Shown in pieces: positions 30,880-44,010 of a stretch of 64,000 nt of DNA (within the stretch, counting starts at the first letter, position 1; each line of letters begins with the position of its first letter). Below the pieces are notes generated by a model. It was not told the origin of the DNA and made no database searches. It was given only the letters and a program-made list of their open reading frames with translations. Origin of the DNA: Talinum fruticosum (Eukaryota > Streptophyta > Magnoliopsida > Caryophyllales > Talinaceae); NCBI GenBank assembly GCA_021018815.1, contig JAITYX010000004.1, forward strand, positions 2,605,501-2,669,500. The letters are read 5' to 3'. Both the position numbers and the translations under genes were made by a program.

Positions 30880-30922
30880 ACAGAGAGAGAGAGAGAGAGG
30901 GAGAGAGAGATAGAGAGAGAGG
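30880..30922. repeat. GA-rich microsatellite
   Basis: An interrupted (GA)n tract. Such tracts occur in promoters and introns; no gene is close enough to assign a function. Confidence 0.85.
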
Positions 30923-31179
30923 ACAAAGCTTACAGATTTTAAAAACTGAAATCTGGTGACTTTCAGATAGAGTTATTCAGAAGTGCCCAAACCGAAGTAC
31001 CTGTTCAAAAACCAAAAAGTAAATTCAAATCAAATTTGGACCACAACAATGCAATTTTAATTTTATAACTATTTCAAATAATAAAAACTCGATAAATTAG
31101 GAATAATGTAATCTAATAAAAAATCGCCATCTTTTTGTCACCATTGTATTTAGTTCACAAGTTCAAAAACACAGGTTAT

Positions 31180-31500
31180 GTTTGGCTAATAACTTAAAAA
31201 AATTGATCTTTTGAGGAGGTTTTGAGTTTTTGACCTTATCAAAAAATTATTTAAGGTGTTTGGTATTTTAGCTTTACGTAACAACGTTTTACCCTCAAAA
31301 GGCTATTTTCAAAAATTAATTTCGGTAGGCTTTTTGTGATTGATTTTTGTAAATTAACTTTTTATCTCATATTTTTTAAAAACAATTAATTTACCAAACA
31401 CTTCTATTATAAACGAGTTAAATGTAAACAATTAATACAATTAGCCAACAATCAACAACCAATATCTAACCATTGAAGGCCAAACAGGGCCAAAACCTAA
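31180..31500. mobile_element. Probable degraded hAT-like MITE
   Basis: The block opens with GGTTATGTTTGGCTAATAA and closes with ggccAAACAGGGCC; on the opposite strand the right end reads GGCCCTGTTTGGCC, a common end of plant hAT-type MITEs. Internal sequence is AT-rich with AATTAA-type repeats in both orientations. Target-site duplications were not found. Confidence 0.4.
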
Positions 31501-34500
31501 ATATCCTATCAACCTATTCAAACTCAATCAAACACTTATTCTAATTCAAGCTAGATCCAAATTACTCTTTTCCTAAGTCTAGTTGCAACTACACACACAA
31601 TCAAGAGCTAATAAGTTCGATCTCCCAAATCCAAAAGAATCAGTTTGGAAAACCAAAATTATTTAAAATGGGCGACTTCATGAATTTGAAGTGATAACAC
31701 CTCCGAGTCAAGAAAGAAATATCAGTAAAAAAAAAAAAAGCACCCGGTGGAACCTTCACAATAAGTATCACAAACCTTTTTTTTGTTCTTTTTGGAGATA
31801 CACGAATGTCACTCAGCCATAAAGAATAAAATGAACAAAAAAAGGAAGTGAAATGAAAAACGGCCAACTAGGCAAGATTAAAGAAAAGGCACCAAAGATA
31901 TATGTCTAAGATCGCATTCATATCATAAACGGAGTACAAAGTGGCCGCGTTGAAGTAACCAATAGAAGAACTTGATTCATCTGAAAGCAATTCATAAGAA
32001 GAGTAGTCTCCAAACCATATCTATAAAAAATGGTGGACTAAAGTGAAGAATCTTAAAAAGTAGGAACTATATTTTTTTTTCCATTATTAGTTTAGAATAG
32101 TTGAAGGAACAGGGGTCAAATTTTGCAGTAAAAAGGTAATGCGGCGGGGCGAGCTGAAGTCTTAAGAAGCCTTGCATGTACAATTTCGCACCATGCTCAT
32201 ATGACCACCACAAGGACATCCAGACAATAAGCATCTTCCCAATCTATTTAAAAAAAAACAATAGAGCTAAGCTAAAGTATGGAATATTAATAATATACTC
32301 ATTTTAGATCCGGACCACAAACATACAATAACCACCACTCGGTTTGAGACTCCTGGCTGAGTATAGAAATGTCACGATGTATGCAACACTTACGCCTGAC
32401 CAAATTTGCACACCAAGTAAACCACCATTCATGCAAAACGCAACCACATTTATCCTAGATGAAGTTCGAGCAAATTCCAACATACTACAGCCCCCCAACC
32501 ACCAAATACAAGTTACATGATCTAACCCTCCCTCCAAAATATCAAGAAAGTTAACGTAATTTAAAATAAATTCTAAAAAAACTATATACTCAAACCCTGC
32601 CTAGAGCAAAATGTTCTAGAGAAGCGTTCAAACGTATGCCTCTATTAAGCACCAAGGATCTTGCTTCATTTGGCCCTTAGATTTGAAAAATATTAATTGC
32701 TTTACTCCCTAACAGAAGCAGAGCACAATTTAATGAGATATTTAATTTTATTATTATGATTTATGAGAAGACACTGCTGAAAAGAATGTGCAATAGTGAG
32801 TATTCAGCTTGCTGGAAAGAGAGCATGAAAGAAAAGACAATTATTTAGCCTAAATAATTAGGCTAGCCCCTCTGAATGAACCCAGTTGTTATCTTAACTA
32901 CCTCATACTAGTTTCGAAACAAGCAAAAGGGAGAAAGTCAGAAGGGGGAGAAAAAGTTTAGGTGGGAAGTGGGTTTAGGTACTCAAGAACTCAAGTAACA
33001 TAGAAATTCATGCCCACAAACAGAGAAAAAGACGAAGATAGTCTACTTTTTCCTTGAGTAGTTAAACCCTTTTTTTCCCCATAATTTCAAGCTGGGGCAG
33101 CGATCCAAGTTCCTTAGCTTTCTACTCTTTCAGGTGTCAAACATCGCTTTATTTGGACAGAGAGATCTTATAAAGAGATTTGGTTTAATTTGATTAGACA
33201 AAGGTGTGCAAGATGGAATCATTCAAGGGTTTTCATGTTTATTAATAACATTTTCAAAAGCCAATGACAACAAAAATGCCAAATACCACTCACACTCTCC
33301 CCACCCTTATTCCTTTTCAAAGGCTTTTTCTACGTGGGGTATTAGGCAAAAGTCACATGAGTTTGGTTTCCATCACAATAAAAACAAAAGCTAAGATTAT
33401 ACTTATCTCAAGGGTTCTGCTTTAAAGATTTGATTGTGTTAAACTAATGATACAGCATAGAATACCACAATGAAGAGAGTATTAGGAAGAGAACTCCACC
33501 TTACCTCCCCCATTAACTTGTCGGCCACTTGTCGTCATCGCCGTAGAGCTCCAAGAATACGACAAGCCAGCTACATCTCCTCTTCACACGTGGACTCCCA
33601 TCATTGGGCCGCGATTTCTGCTCTTTCTCTGACCACGGTCATGTCAGAGCAGCATCCAACAGCTCATCTTGGAGTTGGTTTCCTACACAGTTGAGGCCAA
33701 TCAGAAATCATAAATCCTACCTAAGTGTCAACAATATAACAGATGCAAGAAACATCCAAATAAGGACCTTTACGAGTGAGAAAAATAATGTTGAGTTAAA
33801 AAGAGAGTAATTTACACTAACCACAGTAGAAATGTCCAAATACCAAACTTTATGATCAATCATATCAAAGCTGCAACCGTAACCAATCGAAATGATAACA
33901 AGTGGACAATGATACTATTCTCATCAAGAAAAACAACCAGCCCCTGTGAGTTTTGTCTGAAGGTTAGGGGTTGGGGAACTCTATCTTTATCATATGCAGT
34001 CTTCTTTGTTCTCCATAAACAAATCTAACACCTTAAAACAACTCCTAATGTGGGTCCCGCTCGGGTGAGCTATTTCCACAACTCCAAAAAAAAAAAAGGA
34101 GATCTAATATCTTCACTCAGAACAAATTCAGATCAATCACACCTTTACTACAATGACCGAATTCCTGTTCCAAGCTTCAAAACCTTACTTCGCTTCTGTT
34201 TTCCTTTTGATTTTGGGGGGTGTTGAGAAGGGAAAGGTAAAAATATTCCAATATGCTATGGTTTTTAAACTCCTTTTACATCAAGTCAACAATTGCCTGA
34301 ATTGGGTCCTTAATACAACAACGCAGAAGTGAACACATGACTCTTCGTTTAAGATTAGCCACAAAAGACTAGCTAAAGTAATGGAACCTCAACACCTAGC
34401 TAGATCCATGCTAGTACCAGATACTCAAACATAGTTATGCAAATTAAACAAGAACTGCTGACACGTGACATGTACACAAACTTTTTCCTTAATAAAAAGG

Positions 34501-35106
34501 TTCAGTGCCAACTGATGAATTTCCCACCATGGACCCCCAAGTGCTTAACTAAAGAAGATGCATTCAGCAAGTACAACCACTACTATTAGTATATTTGACA
34601 TTCGAATAGAGAACACATTTATAAACAAACAAAAAAATCTGCCATCAGTCAGAGGGCCAGTCAGCTGGGACTGCAGAATGCAGTACATTATGCTGCACAC
34701 TGGGAATATAATAGCAGGCATCACCATAAATTCAAAGACTGATATACAAATAAAGAAGAATAAACAAATCACCAGTGTCCCGCACATTGTAGTAGGACAA
34801 GGTACATGCATCTCTGATTTTGACACATGGAAAACCCTGATTCAGCCGCGTTTTTCATTTCTTATTATATTCATAAAGTTTAATATATGCATGAGATCCT
34901 GTACTTGGGTACATGGAACCCATGAATGATCCAACAGGACAAGAGAAAATAGGAAATATAAATGAGGCTCAGGTCCTCCTACACAGCATGGTCACTGACC
35001 TTAAAAGAGGAGCATAAGCAGAAAATATTGACTTGAATAAATAGCAACAAACAGATGGCGAGAAGGTGGCAGAGATCAGAAATGGCACATGCACAACTCT
35101 AGCAAC

Positions 35107-35194
35107 AGATGAGACAGACAAGATGACCAAAATTGTATGTGATCTTGAGGAGATGAGACAGACAAGATGACCAAAATTGTATGTGATCTTGAGG
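35107..35194. repeat. 44-bp tandem duplication
   Basis: Two identical head-to-tail copies (35107-35150, 35151-35194) starting AGATGAGACAGACAAGATGA. The identity suggests a recent event. Confidence 0.92.
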
Positions 35195-36829
35195 TTGGGT
35201 GGCAGCAAAAAGACCACACCAAGTTGATAGCTTGCTTTAATTTTAAGCAGATTAACAAACAGGAACTGGACACAAGTAAATTCTTGATAAACTCAGAGTG
35301 AACCAGGAGGGAAACAAGAATAAAAAATTGAAAATCTTAACATGTAGCTATAGCCTCTATATTAGTAATAATGATTGCTTAACCAAAGGTCAACCATTAT
35401 GAATCCAGAACTCTTTCTGTGTGCCTTTAAGCTAAAAGAGCACTGCAGCGTAGAACCGAAGAAGATACCTGAGATTCCTTTATGCCTAACAAATCAAATA
35501 CACTCATGGTAAAAAGAAAACTCATGAGGTTAAAGTGAAAAGATGAGATATTCAACAACGACCTATGAGAGAGAAAGAAAACGAAAGAAAGCAATTAGTT
35601 GGTAATATTTCACAGAATCCCCCAAATTTCAGCCAGGAAAATATGGAACAATACAATCATTGTAGCTTAGACCAGTGCAGTATTACCTAGATCATAGTTG
35701 ACCTTCCCCCACATTCAACACTCCATAATGGCTAACTAGCAAACTAGGCATGCCAAAGGATCAAAGCTTGACCTTAAAGATATTCAAGTCACTCCCCTGC
35801 CCCAGCTCTCTTCTCTCTTTTAGATTTCTCACAGACTAACATACATCTGTTCCCATTAATTTGACCTCCCCAAGCTTCGGAGAAGAGAAAGTGGAATTTT
35901 TGTATTTTTCTAGCATTTCTCATTTTCTTTTGGTGAGAAATAAGGAAATTGTAAACATCACAGAGGGTACCACCCAACCACCATGAGGAAATACCTTTTT
36001 TGTTTGGGGGGGAGGTGTCTAAATCATCTTTTGGCTCAAAGGGTACCAATTAGTTTTGGTAAAAGTGCAGAAGGAATTAACGATGCCAATGAAATTTTTG
36101 TTAGTGGTGAAATAATTATTTCAGGGAACACCTAGGAGAAATGCTACCCCCAAAAATCATGCAAAAGGAACAGGCCCCAAGTGACATGGGACAAGCTGCC
36201 CCTAGCTGATTGTCTGATCTGCAGCACAAAGGTTACTCTGTCCCCCATAACTCTAGCAAATTTAACTCCAAACAGGATATAACCAACATAAACTTCAATC
36301 CTAGCCAAACAAAATTCATGTTTCAGAAAACTTATCACCTCAAGCGGATGTCTCATCATATGCCTCCAATCTTACTCCAACTAACTACCTTTACAACTGA
36401 TGTCCAATTCACCAGTGGAAAGAAATTTTGTTGAAAACACAGCCAATCCTGTACAGTCTCCCCCTCTTTTTTCCTCTTCTATTTTTTAATTGATTTTGAG
36501 CATAGTAAATGCCACACATTCATATTCCATGAGAATAATATATAAATAAGAAAAGTAGCCTAGCCATAGGCTCCTAAGATAGACATAGGCACAACGTGAA
36601 GTTTCATTTAAAAAAAGACACAGGAGTGAACAATAAATAAGTCTCCTTCTCTTAGATCGACATAGAGACAACCAAACCCAACACATTCTAGGAAACAACT
36701 TAAAGTGAATCCTTCTGTTCATATCAGAAGTGAGTCCTTTGAGATCAGGTTCATCTGTTTCTTCAATTGAAACTACTTCTGCTACACAAGAGCAGAACAA
36801 TACAGCAGAGCACAAAAACCTTCCCGATA

Positions 36830-37650
36830 ATGGAAGGAGCAGAGATAGAGCCATGTCTTTCTGGTACATCAAGCACCATCTCTGCACAAGAAGCTCCACC
36901 ATTCCTATATAGGCCACTGCAGCAACATAGAGTAGGCAAGCAAGTACAAGGAGAAGATCAAGAAGATCAGGACCAGGAGACAGTGTCCCAGACTCAAGTA
37001 CCATTAGATTTAATGTTATCAAGTGATGATTCCAGTCATGAATTTAGCACAGAACTTAACCTCATTGACTGCTTAAATATGGGTTCCGCTCAGAGTTCAC
37101 CAGAAACTCCTCAAGCAGCTGAATGTGAACCACGGGTTTTCTCATGCAACTACTGTCAACGAAAGTTCCCCAGTTCACAAGCTCTAGGCGGGCACCAAAA
37201 TGCTCACAAGCGAGAGAGGACTATAGCAAAAAGAAACCAGAGGATAGGAGCAACTTTAGCAGCAACGGCAGCAGCTTTTGGGCATCCTTACTTGCACCAA
37301 CAAAATTACGCAAACATTGCTTCCCTACCTCTACATGGCTCTCCCAATCGGTCTCTTGGAATCCAGGTACACTCGATGATCCATAAGCCTTCTTATATGA
37401 CATTGTCTTCTGGGTCTGGAAACATGTATGGACATCATGGATGGTTGAGGCTACCCATTGAACAACAACCAGCAGTAGGGAGGCTAGTGGCAGAGACCCA
37501 CCATGCCAGCACCACTGCCGGGGATCAAGAGTAGGAGCTGGGAGATTCAACATTATTGATGAAGGGGTCAGCAGCAGATGGTGGAGTGGTGATGGCTCAA
37601 TCAGAACTAGAAAGGACTCAGCAAAGCTTGATCTCTCCCTCAAGCTCTGA
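36830..37650 (+). CDS. C2H2 zinc-finger repressor (one QALGGH finger, C-terminal EAR motif)
   Basis: A plant nuclear transcription factor of the single-finger C2H2 family (ZFP1/3/4/7 type), thought to recruit TOPLESS co-repressors through its EAR motif. The start at 36830 gives [10 protein letters not shown], the usual kind of N-terminus for this group; there is no earlier in-frame ATG. The finger is at residues 104-126: [20 protein letters not shown], with Cys106, Cys109, His122 and His126. An LxLxL patch (LDLML) lies near residue 60. The frame stops at TAG 37532-37534, but the typical C-terminus KLDLSLKL followed by TGA at 37648-37650 lies in the next frame. One extra G in the G4 run 37520-37523 links them through [10 protein letters not shown] and gives 273 residues. 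No introns, as usual for the family. Confidence 0.9.
37520..37534 (+). other. Frame break in the zinc-finger gene (G4 run, then stop)
   Basis: The frame reads STTAGDQE and stops. One more G in 37520-37523 gives [14 protein letters not shown] and leads on to the EAR motif LDLSLKL at the end of the frame. An intact EAR motif beyond the stop argues that the real protein extends there. Confidence 0.82.
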
Positions 37651-39394
37651 GTATAATTTTTTCTACAGGGGACATTAATGGAATCAGGGATTGTTATAAT
37701 ATGCTAGGAGATATGTTTATCTTGTCTGTTTCCTTTTATGGGAATACTATTCATGTAAATTTGCTGATTGACGGAACTGAAAGAATTTCTTCTCTTTGTA
37801 ATCATCTAGGGGAAAAGAAAAAAGAACATTTCAGCTAGCATATCAGATTGTTGCCAGAGAATTCTATGATGTTTTAGTGCTATCCGCATACCCTAAAACT
37901 TGTGCCCCATGGGTGTCAGAATATATTCCATTCATTATCAACCCACTTTTTTATAAGAAATATAAAAATGAAAAGCTTAATACTAAAAGGGTCACTCTAC
38001 TAGAAGCTGCAAATTTCCTCAACTGTTGAAGGAGCTCTAATTAGCCTTCAGCTTTGTAGACAAGGCAAAGGTCCACTCATTATCCATTAATGGAAATATC
38101 AAAACAGAAATAGGGATCGGAATTTCTTATCTAGAACCCCGCCAAATATACACTTGTGTAACCCTAGTTCATCGTACTTTAGACTATATGGCTAGAGAAT
38201 CACATATAAGCATGATGCTGAACCACATACACTTAGCAAAGTGGCCCAATGTTTAAAAACCAATCAAACAGAAATTGGGTTTGCTTTTCCAGTTCTAGCC
38301 ATATGAAATATCTTTTTGTACCAACTACCAAGTGAACTGCATAAAGGTGTGTCGTAAATATCTAATTAAAACAAATGGAAATCAAGTTCCCCAAATTTTG
38401 AAATAACTTGCATGAGCCCTTTAGATAATATGTAAATTCATCGATCAGTCTTAACGAAGTATTTCCAATACCCAAAGAGTGGAGCAGTTAAACAATCAAG
38501 GAAAAGATTGTTTTACAATGGCAACAACCACTGCCAAGTACAGATCCTGAAAAAGTATTGTTTGAGAAGATCTAGACAAAGATAGCTTTAACCTTGCCAA
38601 AAATTGTTTAACAAGCACAAGACCAAATTGGATAAAAATTGTTCATGAGAACTGAAATCCATTGATAGCTTCACTAACCTATTTGTAGCAATGTTTGTCG
38701 TCTGTTTTTTTTTTAAAATTGAAGTATTAGAAGTAGACTGAAAATAGCACGATAGAGCAAGCCCCTGACAACCATCAACAGATGAGAAGAGGGGCAACTC
38801 CCTATTAGGCCTCTTCAAGCAGAAAATAAATCCTTCAGATAAACACTAACAAGAACCACAAAGGAGGCAACGCAGATTTGCTTGGAGAAAGGTAACAGAA
38901 TCAGTTCTCCTTAAAAACATTCCCCTGATCATCTATAAAAGAAATTTCCAATTGATGTGATCATATGCCTTCTTAACATACTAGTGGCTCCAAGTTTTAT
39001 CCTTACTGAACCGTAGAATGTATTTGAGATCCCGAGAATAATTAGCTTGTGTTTACAAAAAAATTATATGTGGCATAAGATGCAAATGGCTCCTCATACA
39101 CTTTCCCTTTCTATCTAGTACCAGAAGAAGAAGGTGCCAAATTGCAATTATATCTTATGCCACACACAATTGTTTATGCAAACAAAAACTAACAATTCTA
39201 GGGTTCCTAAACATTCTTATTCATAATTCATAGCTCAAACATAAACTGACTGGAGTCAAAAATCCATTTCAAGCACTATATCTCAGTATTTTGTTGAATC
39301 AATATTCAATCTTTCAAAATCTATATGCTCATTTGAGCAAAAAGAACATATATCCCGTACTTTATGTTGAATGCTATTCCAATAACTTAACTTC

Positions 39395-39466
39395 ATGACT
39401 TCATTGCGTTGACAGTTCCTGTCCACCAAAATGACTTCATTGCGTTGACAGTTCCTGTCCACCAAA
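39395..39466. repeat. 36-bp tandem duplication
   Basis: Two identical head-to-tail copies starting ATGACTTCATTGCGTTGACA and ending CCACCAAA. Confidence 0.92.
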
Positions 39467-40355
39467 ATGGATGACATAGAGATGGAACTTCTTACAATTC
39501 TTTTTTCATAAAAAAATAGGGGTAATAAGGAACTCCCTACCAAGAAAACTTGATCCAAGAGTCTCATATTCTCCACTGGCAGTAACATGAGCCAGATCTT
39601 TCTGTGCAGCTTTTTGGAGAATTCTTTATTCCATGTCCAGATTATCTCCACAATCGTAAGTTTTTAAGTTAGTGCAAACCTAGCAAAACCTTTATAACTT
39701 CATACACCTTTCACAACTAATTGGTGAGATTAGTTGAACCATCTGCCTCCAACCAAATATTGTCAAACGTAAGCAATCTTTCTCCTCTCTAACTTGGTCA
39801 TCTCTAGACAAATAAGAAACTCCACATTTCTAAACATTCAAATGGCTTCGTGACTCCTAAATCAAGTGAAGTCTCCCCCATGGAATGAAAATTCGCAAAA
39901 GCATCATAAGTGATGGAAGTCATGAATTATATTAGTGAAGGATAAGCCCCAAACCTCTTCCTAGCTGATGCAAAATCCCATTGAAAACACATCTTTTGGC
40001 ACCTCCACCCAAATTGAAGTCCATTGAGCTCTTCCCCAAGCCTCAATTTAATTAAGCTCTAGAGATTAAGGCTCGTAAACTCCAATAACAACCCATGTAA
40101 AATAACCCTCAACTTTTGGAAAAGTGCAAGTGATCCCAACTTCTCATAAGAAGAGTGCATGCTGCGCACCAATTAGAAGTACATCATATTCAACCGAGGA
40201 AGAGCTCCACACTGCCCACCAATCGAGTTTCCTTAATAAAAACAAAGTCTACCCTCAGCCCCCAAAGATTTAAAAAAACAAAAAAAGGAAAACTGAAATT
40301 CCATGGACCCAAAGTTTATTTACATTCAATAGAGAAATCAATTTAATTTTTCATA

Positions 40356-40407
40356 GATACCGCACTTCAATGAAGGCAGCCGATACCGCACTTCAATGAA
40401 GGCAGCC
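40356..40407. repeat. 26-bp tandem duplication
   Basis: Two identical head-to-tail copies starting GATACCGCACTTCAATGAAG. Confidence 0.92.
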
Positions 40408-42429
40408 AACATAAAACAACAGCATTGAACTTGTGAACATATCAACCTATAATCTCATAGAGAAATCAATTTAAGTTTTCATCGTCGCTTTGATTTCTAA
40501 CCACTAGTCATTTTGGCTTCTAACCACTAGGTCTGCTTAGGAAAGAACAGGAAAAATAATTGGTGTTTTACTAATTTAGCCATGTGAATAAGAGTAAGTA
40601 TCCCCTTTACCTCTACTTAGAAGGCATGATAAGAGAGTGGGGAAGAGTGACTTTTGCCCCCTCATTCCTCTTTACTCATTTTCTTTACTCCTTAATGTGG
40701 CATGTAAACAAGAGTAAGTAATCTATCCAAATAAAAATAATTGTCGTTTTACAAATTTAGCCATGTAAAGCTTGAAATGTAATATACAGGAAAGGGTGTA
40801 TACATATCAGTTACTTCATTTACTCAAATTAGCTCTCCTTACTCTTATGAATTCTTACTCATCTGCCTCACCCTCTACCCAAACATACCCTTATAGAGCA
40901 TTCTAAAAACACCTAATAATAATATGCACAGAGAAATTTTCCTTTTCTTACCTGTTTCAAGACAACAAATAACTTCTTTTTCGTAATTGAAAAAGAAATA
41001 AACTATACAACATGGAATAGTTTTCATCTATAAACTAAGTACTACGATAAATTTCACTTTTGAAATATATGAATGTCCAATCTTGACAATCTTTTGCAAC
41101 TTTGATAATGGCGAACTTCAGCAAAAAGCATCATAATTTTGACCTCTAGGGCATTTTTCCCAGTACAATAGTAGGCAATTCATAGTTATAATCTAGAATC
41201 CAATAGAAATAATATATCTCTATAATTCAAAGACAATACTCATAAATCGAATTCATTAACACCCTGCCTAGATGGGATTCTAAGGTGTAGACAAGGACAT
41301 TGATGTTTGGACACATTCCAGTAGTTGATTTCTATCCCATCCCAAACATCCTCAATTTGGATCTTCTTATTTAGTTATTGAAGAAAAAAGAAGCCCAATA
41401 CAAAAGGGGTTTCCAAGTCATTACACTCAAGGAAATTTGAGCAATCGGCCAACCATATAAAATTCTACTCATTGTTTTTGGTCACCACAAAATTATAGGT
41501 GACACCTATAGGGCCAAATGTCAACACTCTTAATGGGAGGATCTAGGACTAGCTACACAATTCGATATTCATTTTTGTCTTGTCGTACACTCGACACTTA
41601 GACATCGGTATGGACACTTGACATTCATTTTGGACCAAAAAAGTCTTTAAAAAATTAAAAAAATTGCTAAGTCTAACACGACACCGGTGTCAAGCACTCA
41701 ACAAGGTATGGCCGAGTTCAAGTAATATAGAGGACTAGCTAAGCTCCCAAGGTATTTACAAGGCACACCACCAATCCTCCATATTTGTGCTAATTGTACC
41801 AGCTAAAATAAAATAAATCAGGAGTGGAGATTTACACACTAAGATGCAAAATCCATAAATCTCACTATCATATGTTGGAGGCTTGTGCACTCCGCTGATT
41901 AGTCTGGCTTCTCTAGATTAGACTATTAGTATGAGGGCATTGGATCAGTGACTATTCTAGCAGTACTCTAGCTATTTGTGGAATCCTCTGTGTAAGAACT
42001 AGAATCTACAAGTCACTATGCCATAGATTACTTTGAAAAAGTGAGATACGATTGTGCATGTTCTTAATCTGTATTATCTTATATTCATAAACTGAATTCC
42101 ACCATCTCAAATTTAAGCAAGTTGTGTTTGGTTTAATGCTCAAGCAATTGACAATGAAATAAAATTTGCCAAGTCTAGTTGTCCCCGTTTCAGGTCCAAA
42201 ATATTATATGCCCCATCATGAACCTAATTTCCACATCACAGTTGAAATGGATGTCCGGTCACGAAACTTCGCAACTACAACGAAACGTTCCCTTTTGGAG
42301 CAATCCTAGGGCTAGCTTAAACAACAACAACAATTTGCAAAGAGATTTACTAAGTGAAATATTTTAGAAAACAGATCCACTTCAAGCATAGAACCTGAAA
42401 CAAACTTCACAATTAACAATTAAATACTA

Positions 42430-42860
42430 AACAAGCTACCAAACTACTGTGAGGGCCCTTCCATTTCACTTTCTAAACAAGCTACACAAGATCAAACAAG
42501 CAATCAAGCCATCCGCACATGTCCTTCCACCACTCCAAAACTGCTCCTTAGATTGTTAGTCTTGGAAAGCACACACAACCAAAAGGTCAAATTTCAAAAT
42601 AAAAAATTAAATGCTAGCAATTTTAGAAAGCAGACCTTTTTCAAGCATATCAAACTACTGTGCGGTCCCTTCCACTGCACTTCCTAAACAAGCTACACAA
42701 GACCAAACAAGAAATCAAACCTCACATGTCCTTCAGATACCCCAAAATCACTCCTTAGATTGGTAGTCTTGGAAAGCACACATGAGGGAAAGATCAAATG
42801 CTAGGACTTGAAACACACTTCATGATCAACAATTTAATTAAATGAACTATTCCCCCGATT
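42430..42860. repeat. About 211-bp diverged tandem duplication
   Basis: The block AAACTACTGTG, CCCTTCCA, AACAAGCTACACAAG, CTCCTTAGATTG, AGTCTTGGAAAGCACACA recurs in the same order about 211 bases downstream (42441 and 42652), with scattered substitutions and small indels. It is older than the short exact duplications in this window. It encodes no evident protein. Confidence 0.8.
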
Positions 42861-43367
42861 ACCTCGGGAAAACATACCAATAATCAAGCGCAAAGCTCTA
42901 TTCTTTTAAAGCCACATGGTTAGTGTTAAGAAGATAGATTGCATTATATGTATGAGATGGAGATCACTATGAAAAGATGTGACTACTGCTCATAAAGGAC
43001 ATATTTGTAGGAAAAGACATGCTGAACAACCATGTCTCCTAGGAAGAGATGGAATGGACACGCCTTTCCCGAGAAGATCTTCTTAAAGATACATCTCTAA
43101 ATGAAAGCTCATATAAACTTATAAAGTCCATATAAACCCTCTAAGATAAAGTATTTCAGAAGAAAGAGATGGAGACATTTTCTTTCCATGTTTATTTCTT
43201 CTGATCTCTCCAATTCTGAAGATCTTACATTTATACTACTTAATAGAAATAGTATGGTCCTCGCTTAGGAACAAAATAGTAGTGCTTCTTCATATCTTGG
43301 AGAGTTATTTACCAAAAACTTAGCGCAAACGCTATGGTAGGGACAAATAATCCCATACAATGACCTA

Positions 43368-44010
43368 CTCACGTCTAGGGATGGCAATGGGGAGGGTACG
43401 GGCGGGTTTCCCTATACCCACACCCATACCCATTTTCAAAATACGTATCCATACCCATACCCATACCCACTGGGTGTTAAAAATCCATACGCATACCCAT
43501 ACCCAACGGGTTTTGCGGGTATGCGGGTTTTATTTGGGTATAAATAGACTAAAAATAATAATACTTATATTAAACCCATATTTAATAGTTCTCATAATTC
43601 AACCAAAAAAAAACAACAATTCACAAACTTGCAGGTTGTAGATGTGCAAGCACCTTGCTAACAAACATTTCACAATCAGAAATAATCCAAAATTTGGTCC
43701 TTATGTCTCTCATAAACCACTTTTAACTTTTTTTTAACCATTTAACAAAACGAGTTATGGGTATTTAAGTGGGGCGGGTTTGGGGCGGGTACAGGGCGGG
43801 TATTGCGGGTATGGGTTATGGGTGTTATATGGGGCGGGTATGGGGCGGGTGAAGCCTAAACCCATACCCATACCCGCGCCATACCCATTTTAACCATACC
43901 CACCCCATACCCATTTTTGAAAATTTTTTAACACCCATTCGGGTTTTAAATGGGGCGGATTTTGCGGGTTTTAAACGGGTTTGGGTTTTTCTGCCATCCC
44001 TACTCACGTC
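43368..44010. mobile_element. hAT-superfamily MITE, 627 bp, perfect 8-bp TSD
   Basis: The element spans 43376-44002 and is flanked by CTCACGTC at 43368-43375 and 44003-44010. Its ends are perfect 11-bp inverted repeats TAGGGATGGCA and TGCCATCCCTA. The interior is built from ATACCC and GGGTAT/GGGCGGGT units in opposite orientation on the two arms, so a single strand could fold into a long hairpin around an AT-rich centre. There is no transposase frame, so it is non-autonomous. The clean duplication suggests a fairly recent insertion. Confidence 0.93.

Larger units (their letters stand above)
37651..43367. other. Non-coding region with small tandem duplications
   Basis: I see no gene I can support downstream of the zinc-finger gene. 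The zinc-finger 3' UTR should end within the first few hundred bases. Tandem duplications occur at 39395, 40356 and 42440; a looser repeat (units containing AATTTAGCCATGT) occurs at about 40555-40780. Confidence 0.55.

Noticed and set aside
33470..33694. 74-codon open frame on the plus strand
   Set aside because: It reflects the GC-rich patch; no family resemblance and no start context. Kept only as a low-interest observation.
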